From Spirochaetales bacterium Spiro_07 (lineage in GTDB: Bacteria > Spirochaetota > Spirochaetia > Treponematales > Treponemataceae), in the NCBI GenBank assembly GCA_001603145.1, contig LVBI01000007.1:58455-122454 (forward strand): DNA of 64,000 bases. The letters run 5' to 3'. How positions within the stretch are numbered: the stretch's first letter is position 1; each line of letters opens with the position of its first letter. Under the pieces are notes generated by a model that saw only the letters and a list, made by a program, of their open reading frames with translations, did no database searches and was not told the DNA's origin. A program made the position numbers and the translations under genes. Of the stretch, positions 24,496-34,522 are shown piece after piece.

Positions 24496-25866
24496 TTACA
24501 GCATGAAGCCTTCGATGTCAACGCCCCGCACAGAGCTTATCATAACCGGAATTCTTGCACCGACAGAAATTTGCGAAACTTGCCTTGAATCAGTAACATC
24601 ATAAGAGATGACAGCCGCACCGTCAACTTCTGGTGCTTGAAACCACGCGCGCCCAATTACAAAGCCTGTTTCCTCGCCCTCTTTGAAAGGCACAATCTCT
24701 TCTATAAGCACATCGCATTTCTGGTTGCAATGGCGCGCAAGCCGCTTTTCGGTTATGGTTTGCTGCGCCTCTTCAAGCATTTTGCAGCGTTTTTTGGCGG
24801 TTCGCTCTGAAACGCGCTTCGCCTTCATTTTTTCGGCTGGCGTGCCTTCTTCAGGGCTGTACGCAAAGCAGCCTGACCAATCAGGTTCAATCTGCTTCAA
24901 AAATGCGAGCGTGTTCTCAAAGCGCGCTTCATCTTCACCGGGGAAACCAGTCAAAAATGTTGTGCGCAAAACTGAACCAGGCAGCTCTTTTCTTATTTTT
25001 GCGACAAGCTGCTTGTAAGTTTCAGCATTGCCGTGCCTGTTCATGCTTAAGATAATATCATTATCACCCGACTGGAACGGAATGTCAAAGTATGGCAAGA
25101 TTCTTTCGTCTTTTTTTATTGCGTCAATCAAATCTTTTGGAAAATTATCAGGATGAATGTACAAAAGCCTAAGCCAGAAATTGCCTTTTATGGCGCATAT
25201 TTCTTCAAGCAGCTTTACCAGCATACTTGATGAGCCGTCTTTGTTTTCAAAGTCTTTGCCGTAAGAGGCTAAATCTTGACCTATAAGGTTTATCTCGAAC
25301 ACACCGCGCAAAAGCAGCGTGCTGATTTCGGCTACAATTTCATCAATCGGGCGGCTTCTCAAATTGCCGCGTATAATCGGAATGGCGCAGAAAGTGCATC
25401 TGTTGTTGCAGCCTTCCGTAATTTTTACGAACGCGCTGCCAGAAAAAGACAGAAGCTCCGGGCGTTCACCGGCGCAGACACCGTTTTGCGGAGCTTTTAT
25501 TGAAGGCTTTTTGCCTTGCTCAAGCTCTTTTACAGCCTGGCGCACAAGCGAAATATCGCCGTTGCCCAAAATGCCGTCAACCTCTTCAAAAGATTCATCA
25601 AATTCTTTCTGGTATCTTTCGGCAAGACAACCTGCAAGCAATATTTTGGCGTTTGGGTATTGGGCGCGGGCCTGAATAACAGAATTGATTGATTCAGCTT
25701 TTGCAGATTCTATGAAACCGCATGAATTTACAATAATCAAAGAAGCTTTTTCAGGCTCGTCTGTACGAACCCAACCGTCTTCTGCAAGGTGTCCGATAAT
25801 CAACTCACCGTCAACCTGGTTTTTTGCGCATCCATGCTGATCAAGAAAGAAAAGCTTGTTATTCAA
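24496..25866 (-). CDS. rimO: Ribosomal protein S12 methylthiotransferase RimO
   Basis: A 456-residue radical-SAM methylthiotransferase that adds a methylthio group to the conserved Asp of ribosomal protein S12. The N-terminal UPF0004 domain has three cysteines (HGCAKNQVDGE, NSCGF, AGCLAER); the radical SAM CxxxCxxC is EGCNNRCTFCAIP, and a C-terminal TRAM-type domain follows residue 370. HGCAKNQVD favours RimO over MiaB. The start is TTG, overlapping the end of rodZ by eight bases; this gives the expected short N-terminus before the HGC motif, and no better start exists. Confidence 0.93.
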   Translation of the reverse strand: MNNKLFFLDQHGCAKNQVDGELIIGHLAEDGWVRTDEPEKASLIIVNSCGFIESAKAESINSVIQARAQYPNAKILLAGCLAERYQKEFDESFEEVDGILGNGDISLVRQAVKELEQGKKPSIKAPQNGVCAGERPELLSFSGSAFVKITEGCNNRCTFCAIPIIRGNLRSRPIDEIVAEISTLLLRGVFEINLIGQDLASYGKDFENKDGSSSMLVKLLEEICAIKGNFWLRLLYIHPDNFPKDLIDAIKKDERILPYFDIPFQSGDNDIILSMNRHGNAETYKQLVAKIRKELPGSVLRTTFLTGFPGEDEARFENTLAFLKQIEPDWSGCFAYSPEEGTPAEKMKAKRVSERTAKKRCKMLEEAQQTITEKRLARHCNQKCDVLIEEIVPFKEGEETGFVIGRAWFQAPEVDGAAVISYDVTDSRQVSQISVGARIPVMISSVRGVDIEGFML

Positions 25867-26977
25867 CTTCCATAACCACCAATTTGTAACGGCCGTCGTC
25901 GTCCTTTATCCATTTTACGTCTTCAACAAGAACCTGACCAGCACGTCCTGCATCCAAATCTACAACATGACCGCCGCCAAGAACCTGCATCTTCAATGCA
26001 TTTGAGTTTGACATCCACAAACGGAAGCCGTTGTTCGCATTTATGCTTACAGTCTGACCGCTTGTGTAAAAGTCTTCCACAATGTCTTTGCGGTCAATCT
26101 GATAGCGGAAAAGGCACTGGTTTCTGAAATTTGCGTTAAGCGTTACAGGATAAGGATTTGGCGAATCGAAGATGACCTTGCGCTTGATTCCGGCTTCTGT
26201 AACTTCTGAAACAAGCTCGTTTGCTGGGGCTTCTTCCTGTTCTGGCTCAGCCGGAGCTGGCGCAACTGCTGCAAGTTCAGCTTCTGACTGAATGCGCACA
26301 ATCTGAATGTCTGCGCCGCGGCTTGAATCTGTCTTTGAAATCTCATCAAGATAAATCGAAATTTCGTTGCCCGGCTGACCGTCTAAGTCAATTTCAACTT
26401 CTTCGCTAAGCTCAACAACCTGCGAGCCGAAAGGCGTATCGATTGTAAGAATTCCGCTCGTATCTGCAATTTTCAGCTCTACAACCTGATCGCCAAGAGG
26501 AATCTCAATCTGGTCATCTTGATAAACGTGAAGCTTCATAGGAACGTTGCCCATTGTATAGACGTTGTGCTGCGGTGCGGCCGCAATTACGTTCTCGCGC
26601 TTTTCGTCTTTTTGCATGTTGAGCCTGACGATAAGAAAAGCCGCAACTGCAACAATTGCCACACCGACTATTGCGCCCACAACCGCATAAACAGGAACTT
26701 TCTTTTTTGGTGCGAGCAAAAGCTCAAGAGGTGCAGGCTCTATCTGCGTCTTGACGGCCTTGTACATCGTTACAAGCTCTTCTGCATCGAGGTTCAGATA
26801 TTCGGCGTAGTTTTTCAAAAAGCCTATAAGATATGTGTCGCACGGAAAAGATGAAATAAGCTCTTTTTCAAGTGCGTCAAGATATGAAGCAGTAATGTTA
26901 GTTTCAAGCGAAGCACGCTCAAGGTCAATTCCACGGGCTTCACGTGCCTGTCTTAGCGTAGCACCAAAACTTTCCAT
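25859..26977 (-). CDS. rodZ: RodZ-like HTH membrane protein
   Basis: A 372-residue protein with the RodZ plan: N-terminal helix-turn-helix of the HTH_25 type (residues 1-70, MESFGATLRQAREARGIDLE), a basic junction, one transmembrane helix (VYAVVGAIVGVAIVAVAAFL, about 95-115), then an extended extracytoplasmic region with a Pro/Ala/Glu linker and a beta-rich C-terminal domain (DUF4115-like). RodZ links MreB to the membrane in rod-shape and cell-wall growth. The periplasmic part is longer than usual. AAAGGA lies nine bases before the ATG. Overlaps rimO, the same pairing seen in other bacteria with rodZ near radical-SAM genes. Confidence 0.8.
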   Translation of the reverse strand: MESFGATLRQAREARGIDLERASLETNITASYLDALEKELISSFPCDTYLIGFLKNYAEYLNLDAEELVTMYKAVKTQIEPAPLELLLAPKKKVPVYAVVGAIVGVAIVAVAAFLIVRLNMQKDEKRENVIAAAPQHNVYTMGNVPMKLHVYQDDQIEIPLGDQVVELKIADTSGILTIDTPFGSQVVELSEEVEIDLDGQPGNEISIYLDEISKTDSSRGADIQIVRIQSEAELAAVAPAPAEPEQEEAPANELVSEVTEAGIKRKVIFDSPNPYPVTLNANFRNQCLFRYQIDRKDIVEDFYTSGQTVSINANNGFRLWMSNSNALKMQVLGGGHVVDLDAGRAGQVLVEDVKWIKDDDGRYKLVVMEVE

Positions 26978-27071
26978 GATAAAAAAATCCTTTGAGCCGG
27001 AACAATTCCAGCCCTTTTATATAAAAAAGCCCGACAAATCATTTCGAGCCTATAAATTCAAAATCAAATAA

Positions 27072-27092
27072 CCACGGAAACTTCCGCGGCTC
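27072..27092 (-). terminator. Weak terminator after the lolA-like gene
   Basis: CCGCGGAAG / CTTCCGTGG-type hairpin followed by TTATTTGATTTT on the minus strand. Confidence 0.5.
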
Positions 27093-27097
27093 ATCTT

Positions 27098-27766
27098 TTA
27101 TTCCGCATACAAAAAGTTGTCGTAATTGTTTGCAGAAGAAGGCGGATCGTAGATAAAGCGCGTATCTGGAATGCCTTTGTTCAGCGAATAGTTCTTAAAA
27201 TCGAAGATGAAAGTCTCGCCTGACTTTGCGTAGCCTTCAACACGGCGGATAAGCTTTGTTTCAGGGTTTACCGACAAGCGGATACGGCGGTAGCCTTCAG
27301 ATGAAGTTTTTGGCACAAGAATCAGCTTTACAACCATTTCCGAAGAACCTTCTTCTAGCGGCTCTGCGTTCTGACCTGTTTCATAAGAAATCGAATAATA
27401 GCGGCGCATAAGAGAAAGGCCTTCAGGCGTTGCAATGCCGGCGCCTGAAGATCTTCCGCCGGAAGATACAGTCTGCGTCATGATGGCGCGTGTGCGCGGC
27501 ACATAAATCGTGAGTGTTTCAGCGTTAAAGCAGATTACCTGCGTGTCAGGGTTTGAAAAATCAAAGCGGAGCAAATTGGGGCGCTTGAAAGATACTTTTG
27601 CAGCAGAAGTAGACTTTGAGTCTTTGATGGTCACATTCGCTTCAAAATCTTTTATTGTTCCGTAAAATTCATTTATAGTCTGAAAAAAATCACCGGCTGT
27701 CATAATCTGAGCAGAAACAAGCGCGGCGGTCATAACAAACAAACAAAAAAGTGAAATAATCTTTTT
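27098..27766 (-). CDS. lolA: LolA-like outer-membrane lipoprotein carrier
   Basis: A 222-residue precursor with a Sec signal peptide (MKKIISLFCLFVMTAALVSA). The mature protein fits the LolA fold: an early helix with FFQTINEFYGTIKDFEANV, alternating beta strands with KVSFKRPNLLRFDF, and a C-terminal ETFIFDFKNYSLNKG with DTRFIYDPP. LolA escorts lipoproteins across the periplasm, fitting the many lipoproteins here. The track starts 14 codons upstream; the ATG at 27766 gives a standard signal peptide, although GAGGGG is at a longish ten-base spacing. An in-frame ATG at 27787 is an alternative. Confidence 0.85.
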   Translation of the reverse strand, partial: KKIISLFCLFVMTAALVSAQIMTAGDFFQTINEFYGTIKDFEANVTIKDSKSTSAAKVSFKRPNLLRFDFSNPDTQVICFNAETLTIYVPRTRAIMTQTVSSGGRSSGAGIATPEGLSLMRRYYSISYETGQNAEPLEEGSSEMVVKLILVPKTSSEGYRRIRLSVNPETKLIRRVEGYAKSGETFIFDFKNYSLNKGIPDTRFIYDPPSSANNYDNFLYAE

Positions 27767-27930
27767 CATATAAAGACAACCCCTCATTGCGGCCATTTTT
27801 AGCCGCAAAGGAAAAATCTACAAAATGCCCATTTTGAAGCATTTAATTCATTCTATAGTAAAGCAGAAAGCGCATTAACAGTCAAGCTGTTAAAACTGCT
27901 TAAAGTGCAGGCTGATGTTAAAATAGAAGC

Positions 27931-27959
27931 TTGACAAATTGCAAATACGCTACTAACAT
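27931..27959 (+). promoter_or_regulatory. Promoter of the uxuB-uxuA-gntR operon
   Basis: TTGACA, 17-bp spacer, TAACAT, giving a leader of about 85 bases before the uxuB ATG. Confidence 0.6.
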
Positions 27960-27967
27960 ACTAGCAT

Positions 27968-27995
27968 ATCTTGTTATTTACAACGAATACAAGAT
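27968..27995 (+). promoter_or_regulatory. Candidate operator downstream of the uxu promoter
   Basis: Perfect 7-bp inverted arms ATCTTGT / ACAAGAT, 14 bp apart, just past the predicted transcription start. A plausible site for the GntR-family regulator encoded at the end of the operon; binding is inference. Confidence 0.45.
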
Positions 27996-28050
27996 TCATA
28001 TCAGCAGCCTAATTGCATCAACAGCTTTTGACTGTTCAATTGGAGTTTTT

Positions 28051-29673
28051 ATGCTTACATTAACACGTTCCGCATTAAAAGACACTGCCGCATGGCAAAA
28101 AGCAGGCACTGCACTTCCGCAGTTTGACATTGAGCTTATGAAAAAAAACACAGCCGAATCGCCTGAGTGGATTCACTTCGGCGCGGGAAACATTTTCCGC
28201 GGCTTTATTGCGCCGTTGCAGCAAAAGCTTTTGGACAAAAATCTTGCAAAGACAGGCATTATTGCAGCCGACACATTTGACGGCGAGATAATCGACAAAA
28301 TTTACAAGCCTTTCGACAACCTTGCGCTGCTCGTTACGATGTGCGCCGACGGAAGCCTTGAAAAAAGCGTAATAGCTTCTGCCGCAGAAGCTTATCAGGC
28401 AACGCCGCAGAATAAGGCGCACTGGGAACAGCTTAAATCAATCTTCAAGTCGCCGTCTCTCAAAATGGTAAGCTTCACAATTACAGAAAAAGGCTACGCA
28501 TTGCGCGGCATGAACGGCGAAATAATGCCGGTTGTGCAGAAAGACCTTGCAGAAGGCCCAGCCGCACCTGTACACGCAATGAGCATCGTCACTTCGCTGA
28601 TGCTTGAACGGTTTAAGGCCGGTGCAAAACCGATTGCGCTTGTAAGCATGGACAACTGTTCACAGAACGGCGAAAAACTTCAGAGCGCTGTGCTTGAAAT
28701 TGCCGGAACATGGCTTAAGAACGGCTTTGTTTCAGAAGAATTCGTTTCTTATTTGAAAGACACAAGCAAGGTTGCTTTTCCGTGGACAATGATTGACAAA
28801 ATTACGCCGCGCCCTGCCAAAAACGTGCAGGAGCAGCTTGAAAAAGACGGAATCGGCGGCATTGCACCGATAACCACAACAAAAGGCACATTCATCGCGC
28901 CGTTTGTGAACGCCGAAAAGCCGCAGTATCTCGTAATCGAAGACACATTCCCGGCTGGCCGCCCTGCTTTTGAAAATCTGAAAGATTCCGGCGTGTTCCT
29001 CACAGACAGAGCTTCTGTAAGCAAGAGCGAGCGCATGAAAGTAACAGCTTGTCTAAACCCGCTGCACACAGCGCTGGCAGTTTACGGCTGCCTTCTTGGC
29101 TACACTTCAATTGCAAAAGAAATGCAGAACCCGCTGCTCGTTTCTCTTATCAAGCAGATTGGCTATAAAGAAGGCCTGCCTGTTGTAGAAAACCCAGGCA
29201 TTTTAAGCCCAGAAGCTTTTATAGACGAAGTAATCAACGGAAGGCTTGTCAACCCGAACATTCCGGACACACCGCAGCGCATTGCGACAGATACTTCACA
29301 GAAAATTCCTGTACGTTTCGGCGAAACAATAAAGGCATACATCGAAAAAGGCAAAGACCTTAACGAGCTGAAAGGCATTCCGCTTGCCATTGCAGGCTGG
29401 TTGCGCTATCTTCTTGCAGTTGATTCAAAAGGTCAGAAGTTTGAACCTTCAAGCGACCCAATGCTCAGCGAAATGCAGGAAAAGCTGAAAAACGTAAAGC
29501 TCGGCGACAAATCTACGGCAAACGGCGTGCTTGGCTCTATTCTTGCAAACAAGACTTTGTTCGGCACAGACTTGACCAAAACACCGCTCGCCGCAAAAAT
29601 TGAAGCGATGTTCGCTGATTTGGTTTCAGACGCTTCGGCAGTTGAAGCTGTATTGCACAAATATTTAGACTAA
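28051..29673 (+). CDS. uxuB: D-mannonate oxidoreductase (fructuronate reductase)
   Basis: A 540-residue member of the long-chain mannitol dehydrogenase family, converting D-fructuronate and NADH to D-mannonate. Family marks include FGAGNIFRGF for NAD binding, VSMDNCSQNGEKL, and a central PWTMIDKITPRP and KVTACLNPLHTALA block that carries the catalytic Lys and Asn-His pair. It is longer than E. coli UxuB (486). The track start is 40 codons upstream; the ATG at 28051 has GGAG six bases before it. First gene of an operon with uxuA 13 bases behind it, which fixes the substrate as mannonate/fructuronate instead of mannitol. Confidence 0.92.
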   Translation: MLTLTRSALKDTAAWQKAGTALPQFDIELMKKNTAESPEWIHFGAGNIFRGFIAPLQQKLLDKNLAKTGIIAADTFDGEIIDKIYKPFDNLALLVTMCADGSLEKSVIASAAEAYQATPQNKAHWEQLKSIFKSPSLKMVSFTITEKGYALRGMNGEIMPVVQKDLAEGPAAPVHAMSIVTSLMLERFKAGAKPIALVSMDNCSQNGEKLQSAVLEIAGTWLKNGFVSEEFVSYLKDTSKVAFPWTMIDKITPRPAKNVQEQLEKDGIGGIAPITTTKGTFIAPFVNAEKPQYLVIEDTFPAGRPAFENLKDSGVFLTDRASVSKSERMKVTACLNPLHTALAVYGCLLGYTSIAKEMQNPLLVSLIKQIGYKEGLPVVENPGILSPEAFIDEVINGRLVNPNIPDTPQRIATDTSQKIPVRFGETIKAYIEKGKDLNELKGIPLAIAGWLRYLLAVDSKGQKFEPSSDPMLSEMQEKLKNVKLGDKSTANGVLGSILANKTLFGTDLTKTPLAAKIEAMFADLVSDASAVEAVLHKYLD

Positions 29674-29686
29674 AGAGGAAAGACTT

Positions 29687-30748
29687 ATGGAAATGACATT
29701 CAGATGGTTCGGCAGCAAATATGACTCAATTACGCTCGAACAGATTCGGCAGATTCCAGGAGTGCGTGGCGTAATCACCACGCTTTATGGAAGCACACCG
29801 GGCGAAGCGTGGAGCGCAGACGAAGTAAACGCGCTTAAAGCCGAAGTCGAAAAAGCGGGCTTGAAAATTTCAGGCATTGAAAGCGTGAACATTCACGATG
29901 ACATAAAGACAGGCGCACCGACGCGCGACATGTATATAGAAAACTATATCAAAACGCTTGAAGTGCTCGGCAAAGCCGGAATCAAGATGGTCTGCTACAA
30001 TTTTATGCCGGTCTTTGACTGGACACGCAGCGACCTTGCAAAGAAACGGCCGGACGGTTCGACAGTGCTTGCTTATGACCAGTCTGTAATCGACAAGATA
30101 AACCCTGAAACAATGTTCGCCTCGCTCGACAAAAAATCAAACGGCTTTGTTCTGCCGGGCTGGGAACCAGAACGCATGGCGCGCATAAAGGAGCTTTTTG
30201 AAGCGTACAAGCCTGTAACAAAAGAGAAGCTCTTTGACAATCTCGTGTACTTCCTCAAGGCTATTATGCCTGTCTGCGACAAATACGACATCGATATGGC
30301 GATTCATCCGGATGACCCGGCTTGGCCTGTGTTCGACTTGCCGCGCATAATTACAAACGAAGAGCAGATTGTAAAAATGCTCAAAGCTGTTGACAACAAG
30401 CACAACGGCCTTACGTTCTGCACCGGCTCGCTCGGCACAAACCCGAAAAACGACTTATGCGGAATAATCCGCGCGGCAAAAGGACGCATTCACTTTGCGC
30501 ATGTGAGAAACCTTTATCATGAAGCACCCGGAAAATTCGAAGAAGCCGCTCACCTTTCGGCCGACGGCTCATTCGATATGTATGCTATCATGAAGACGCT
30601 GCACGACACCGGCTTTGACGGCATAATAAGACCAGACCACGGACGCACAATCTGGGGCGAAGTTTCAATGCCGGGCTATGGGCTTTATGACCGCGCGCTT
30701 GGTGCTGCATATCTTAACGGACTTTGGGAAGCAATTGAAAAAAGTTAA
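29687..30748 (+). CDS. uxuA: Mannonate dehydratase
   Basis: A 353-residue UxuA, a metal-dependent TIM-barrel enzyme converting D-mannonate to 2-keto-3-deoxygluconate. Family segments seen: TFRWFGSKYDSITLEQIRQI, CYNFMPVFDWTRSDL, MAIHPDDP with the metal-binding His and Asp, TFCTGSLG, HFAHVRN and RPDHGR. Usual length is 350-390. GAGGAAAG precedes the ATG. Its product feeds the KdgK and Eda enzymes encoded at 45-47 kb. Confidence 0.96.
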   Translation: MEMTFRWFGSKYDSITLEQIRQIPGVRGVITTLYGSTPGEAWSADEVNALKAEVEKAGLKISGIESVNIHDDIKTGAPTRDMYIENYIKTLEVLGKAGIKMVCYNFMPVFDWTRSDLAKKRPDGSTVLAYDQSVIDKINPETMFASLDKKSNGFVLPGWEPERMARIKELFEAYKPVTKEKLFDNLVYFLKAIMPVCDKYDIDMAIHPDDPAWPVFDLPRIITNEEQIVKMLKAVDNKHNGLTFCTGSLGTNPKNDLCGIIRAAKGRIHFAHVRNLYHEAPGKFEEAAHLSADGSFDMYAIMKTLHDTGFDGIIRPDHGRTIWGEVSMPGYGLYDRALGAAYLNGLWEAIEKS

Positions 30749-30772
30749 TCAGTCTGTTAAAGTGTAAGAACA

Positions 30773-31495
30773 ATGGAAGCAGAAACGAATTTAGTTGTTC
30801 TTGAACGTGAACGTTACGAATCGACACGCGATTATGCAATCAGATGCTTAACGTATAACATTGTCAATCTTCACCTTAAGCCGGGGCAGCTCGTCAGCGA
30901 ATCTATCATAAGCGAGCTGCTTGAGCTTAGCCGCACACCTGTGCGCGAAGCTTTTTTTGACCTTTCAAAATCAGGCTTGCTGAAAATCATGCCGCAGCGC
31001 GGCACAAGGGTTGCACACATCGACCTTGACCTTGTTGAAGAAGCAAGGTTCGCGCGCTGGGCAATTGAACGCTGCATCGTTCAGCAGCTTGCAGAATCGC
31101 GCACAGACTATGACATTGTGGAGCTAAGAAACAACATTGAGAAGCAGCTTGCGTGCAAAGAAGCTAAAGACGCAGAGCAGCTTCTTGAGATTGACAACAC
31201 ATTCCACAAACTGCTTTTCCGTTTCTGCCAGAAAGAATCTGTCTACAATTATTTGAAGCGTCTTCGCGTTCATTTTGACAGAGTGCGCAAGCTCAACATT
31301 GAACGCGTGGAAACAGATCGGATTATTAACGACCACACCGAGCTGACCGATGCGATAGAAGCGCAAGACAAGGCTAAATCACTTGAAGTAATCGACAGAC
31401 ACCTTACAAGAGTCATCGATGATATTCACTATCTAAAATTGCAATACCCAGATTATTTCGTAAACAAAAAGAAACGCACAATAGCTACTTTCTGA
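30773..31495 (+). CDS. GntR-family (FCD) transcriptional regulator, UxuR/ExuR-like
   Basis: A 240-residue regulator with an N-terminal winged helix (residues about 15-80, VSESIISELLELSRTPVREA and LLKIMPQRGTRVA) and a C-terminal all-helical FCD ligand domain, with metal-type residues in EIDNTFHKLLF and DHTELTDAIEAQD followed by HLTRVIDDIHY. FCD regulators commonly sense hexuronates or their products. As the last gene of uxuB-uxuA it probably controls this operon. Weak Shine-Dalgarno. Confidence 0.88.
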   Translation: MEAETNLVVLERERYESTRDYAIRCLTYNIVNLHLKPGQLVSESIISELLELSRTPVREAFFDLSKSGLLKIMPQRGTRVAHIDLDLVEEARFARWAIERCIVQQLAESRTDYDIVELRNNIEKQLACKEAKDAEQLLEIDNTFHKLLFRFCQKESVYNYLKRLRVHFDRVRKLNIERVETDRIINDHTELTDAIEAQDKAKSLEVIDRHLTRVIDDIHYLKLQYPDYFVNKKKRTIATF

Positions 31496-31519
31496 ATTGC
31501 CGAAAACAGAAAACATATC

Positions 31520-31557
31520 AAAAAAAAGCCAGACTGCACTTTACAGTCTGGCTTTTC
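31520..31557. terminator. Bidirectional terminator after gntR
   Basis: AAAAGCCAGACTG / CAGTCTGGCTTTT hairpin with A-run before and T-rich tail after, usable on both strands. Confidence 0.88.
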
Positions 31558-31574
31558 AATTTTATAGCATCATC

Positions 31575-31630
31575 TCATGTCATTGTCGGAAGTGTCATGT
31601 CATTGTCGGGCGAGACCTGACAATCTGACA
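31575..31630. repeat. Dispersed TGTCATTGTCGG repeats (copy 3)
   Basis: TGTCATTGTCGG occurs twice in direct orientation and is then opposed by CCTGACAATCTGACA. Family member of the TCGGGCTTGACCCGA palindromes. Confidence 0.6.
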
Positions 31631-31727
31631 GCAAACTTGCAGGGTTCGCCAAAAAAACTTATCTTGCAAATCAAGCTTGATTGCGAACCCAAGATTTCTG
31701 CGTCAAGCGCGGAAATGATATGTACAA

Positions 31728-33803
31728 TCAGCTTTCAACAGTTTCTGGCTGTTCGGGCTTCTGCTCATTCGCATCAGCTTCGGCAGATTCAGCCGGCTTT
31801 TCTTCAGCAGCGGCATTGTTCTGCGCAATAACCTTCTGAGACAAATCAGCTTCTGCCTTAATTATTTCTGCAAATTCTTTGCCGTCCATCGTCTCAATTT
31901 CGATGAGCCTGTTCGCGATATACTCAAGCAGCTGCTTATGCTCGCGCAATACAGAAAGAACATGCTGATAACGCTCATCCATTATGCGCGCCATCTCTTC
32001 ATCAATGAACTTCTGCGTCTCTTCGCTGAATTCACGGACAATGCTCGGCTCGCCGCCGCGGTTTCCGAGAACACCTTTTCCGAGCGTAATGTTCTTAAAT
32101 TTGTCGCTCATACCGTAGTCGGTAATCATGCGCTTTATTATGTCGGTGGCGCGCGCAATGTCGTTTGAAGCACCAGTTGAAACTTCGCCAAGCATAATCT
32201 CTTCAGCAGCACGGCCGCCGAGACAGCTGTCAACCTCATTGAGCATGTCGCGCTTTGTAAGGCAGTTGTGTTCTTCCTGTTCGCGGTACTGCGTAAAACC
32301 GCCGATACCGTGCGAGCGCGGAACAACCGTAATCTTGTTGACAGGCGGAAAATCTGGCGTAAAAGCCGCAATGAGCGCATGGCCTGTTTCGTGGAAAGCG
32401 ATAAGGCGGTGCTCTTTCTCGTTTTCGCGCTTGTTCTTCTTTTTAAGGCCCATGCTTACTTTGTCTATGGCATCGTTAAAATCGACCATCGTGACTTTTT
32501 TTCTGCCGTTGCGCACGGCAAGAAGCGCGGCTTCGTTCACCACGTTTGCAAGATCTGCACCGGCAAAACCTACAGTTCCGTGTGCAATCGAATTGAAATC
32601 AACGTCATCGTCGATTTTTACGTTCTTTGCATGAATGCGCAAAATCTCTTCGCGGCCCTTAACATCAGGGCATTCAACCGGAACCTGACGGTCAAAACGG
32701 CCAGGGCGCAGCAACGCTGAATCAAGCACGTCTGCACGGTTTGTTGCGGCAAGAATAATCAAGCCCTTTTCGTTATCAAAGCCGTCCATTTCTACAAGCA
32801 GCTGGTTCAATGTCTGCTCGCGCTCGTCATTGCCGCCGCCGAAACCGTTCACACGGCTCTTGCCGATTGCGTCAAGCTCATCAATAAAGATGATGCACGG
32901 TGCTTTTTCGCGCGCCTGTCTGAAAAGGTCGCGCACACGGCTTGCGCCCACGCCGACGAACATTTCTACAAAGTCTGAACCGCTGATTCTAAAGAACGGC
33001 ACACCGGCTTCTCCGGCTACTGCACGCGCAAGCAAAGTCTTGCCTGTTCCTGGCGGGCCAACCAAAAGCACGCCTTTCGGAATCTTTCCGCCGATGTCTG
33101 TATATTTCTTAGGTGATTTCAAAAAATCTACGACTTCTACAAGCTCTTCTTTTGCTTCGTCTACACCGGCTACATCTTTAAAGCGCGTGGTGACTTTGCC
33201 CTCTTCTACCGCGCTGTTGCGGCTCTGCCCTGCCGAGAAAAGCCCCATTCCGCCGCCGAAGCCGCCGCCCATCTTTTTGAAGAGCAGCCGCCACATCAAG
33301 AAAAGCAAACCGAAAGGCACAACCCAGTTAAGGATTATCTCAAGAATAAAGTTGTTCTGCTTTGAGACAGCCTTGTAAGTCACGTTCTTTTCGTCAAGAA
33401 ACTTTAAGAAGTCTTCTGTAAGAATTGCGACAGTCTTATATTCGGGCGTAATTCCTGCCGCACCGCGCATCAATACAGAAAGCGCATTTTCAGACGAAGT
33501 TTGAGCTGAATTGGCAGACTGTGCGCCGTAACCTGTAAAATAGTTCTGCCCCAAATCGACACGAACGATAGTTCCGTTTTCAATAAGCTTCTTGAATTCA
33601 GAAAAAGGAATCGTTGTATCTGCTCTGGACATGCCCATCATATTTACAAAAAGAATTACAGCAACACCAACAGCAACAAGCACCCATAAAGACCATTTCG
33701 GCTTTTTATCGCCTGAATTATTTGACGGTTCATCTGACAATTTGAAAAAATCGTATGGGTCTGTTTCGTTTTTCTTTTTGTCGTCGTTCTTGTTTTCGCT
33801 CAT
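31728..33803 (-). CDS. ftsH: ATP-dependent zinc metalloprotease FtsH
   Basis: A 691-residue membrane AAA+ protease. Order: acidic N-terminal tail, transmembrane helix ([19 protein letters not shown]), periplasmic domain, second transmembrane helix ([20 protein letters not shown]), AAA domain with GPPGTGKT and the DELDAIGK Walker B, second region of homology ([20 protein letters not shown]), then the zinc protease HETGH. It degrades membrane and regulatory proteins. The C-terminus is rich in Ala/Glu. Several in-frame ATGs crowd the start; the one at 33803 has GGGG six bases upstream, while the track starts 12 codons earlier. Confidence 0.96.
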   Translation of the reverse strand: MSENKNDDKKKNETDPYDFFKLSDEPSNNSGDKKPKWSLWVLVAVGVAVILFVNMMGMSRADTTIPFSEFKKLIENGTIVRVDLGQNYFTGYGAQSANSAQTSSENALSVLMRGAAGITPEYKTVAILTEDFLKFLDEKNVTYKAVSKQNNFILEIILNWVVPFGLLFLMWRLLFKKMGGGFGGGMGLFSAGQSRNSAVEEGKVTTRFKDVAGVDEAKEELVEVVDFLKSPKKYTDIGGKIPKGVLLVGPPGTGKTLLARAVAGEAGVPFFRISGSDFVEMFVGVGASRVRDLFRQAREKAPCIIFIDELDAIGKSRVNGFGGGNDEREQTLNQLLVEMDGFDNEKGLIILAATNRADVLDSALLRPGRFDRQVPVECPDVKGREEILRIHAKNVKIDDDVDFNSIAHGTVGFAGADLANVVNEAALLAVRNGRKKVTMVDFNDAIDKVSMGLKKKNKRENEKEHRLIAFHETGHALIAAFTPDFPPVNKITVVPRSHGIGGFTQYREQEEHNCLTKRDMLNEVDSCLGGRAAEEIMLGEVSTGASNDIARATDIIKRMITDYGMSDKFKNITLGKGVLGNRGGEPSIVREFSEETQKFIDEEMARIMDERYQHVLSVLREHKQLLEYIANRLIEIETMDGKEFAEIIKAEADLSQKVIAQNNAAAEEKPAESAEADANEQKPEQPETVES

Positions 33804-33976
33804 CATATACCCCATATTCAAAGACATATTTATATTCAATTAAAAATCGATAATCTATAAACAGCTACATTTAATATACGAAAATAAACGACATTAGGCT
33901 ATAGAAAACCACATAAATAAAGAAACTTTTTTTCGTGCAAAAAGCGCTTTTTTTTCAAAAAAATTCACTTTTTTGC

Positions 33977-34003
33977 TAAAGTTGCTTTTTTCAAGGCCGA
34001 TAT
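33977..34003 (+). promoter_or_regulatory. Sigma-28 (FliA) promoter of fliS-flgN
   Basis: TAAA, exactly 15 bp, GCCGATAT: seven of eight bases of the flagellar sigma-28 -10 consensus GCCGATAA with correct spacing. It lies about 75 bp before fliS. Confidence 0.8.
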
Positions 34004-34078
34004 TTAAACGAATTAGAGTGTATTGTATTCTGTTTGTCATTGTGCCACAGCCGGCACATACTTATACAGGGGGAACCG

Positions 34079-34522
34079 GTGGGATATAATCAAGCTTATA
34101 GTGCATACAAAGAGGCTAGCGTAAAAACAGCAAGTCAGGGCAAGCTTATCATTATGCTTTATGACGAATGTGTGCGCCAGCTGAATATGGCCTTGGAGAA
34201 GTTCGGCACCGACACAAAGATTGCACCGAAAGACATTGAACAATTCAGCCGCAACATCATCAAAGCGCAAGAAATTATCACAGAGCTGATGGTTTCTCTT
34301 GACATGGAATCTGGCGGCGAAATTGCGCAGAATCTGCTTAACCTTTATATGTTCTTCAACCAAGAATTGCTTGAAGCGAACGTGGGTACAAAGCCGGAAA
34401 AAATTACGTTCGTCCGCAACATGATGAGCCAGCTCCGCGATTCTTGGGCGACAGCAATCATGAATTCAGTTCCAGTTGAAAATCATGCAATGCAGCACAC
34501 AGGAATCAACATTTCAGGCTAA
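34079..34522 (+). CDS. fliS: Flagellar chaperone FliS
   Basis: A 147-residue all-helical FliS, the export chaperone that keeps flagellin from polymerising in the cytoplasm. YKEASVKTASQGKLIIMLYD is the typical N-terminal motif, and the flagellin-binding helices follow. The ORF track begins at TTG 34034, but the true start is GTG at 34079 (VGYNQAYSAY), with AGGGGGA five bases ahead of it. Expressed from a sigma-28 promoter with the flgN-like gene, so it belongs to the late flagellar class. Confidence 0.93.
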   Translation: MGYNQAYSAYKEASVKTASQGKLIIMLYDECVRQLNMALEKFGTDTKIAPKDIEQFSRNIIKAQEIITELMVSLDMESGGEIAQNLLNLYMFFNQELLEANVGTKPEKITFVRNMMSQLRDSWATAIMNSVPVENHAMQHTGINISG

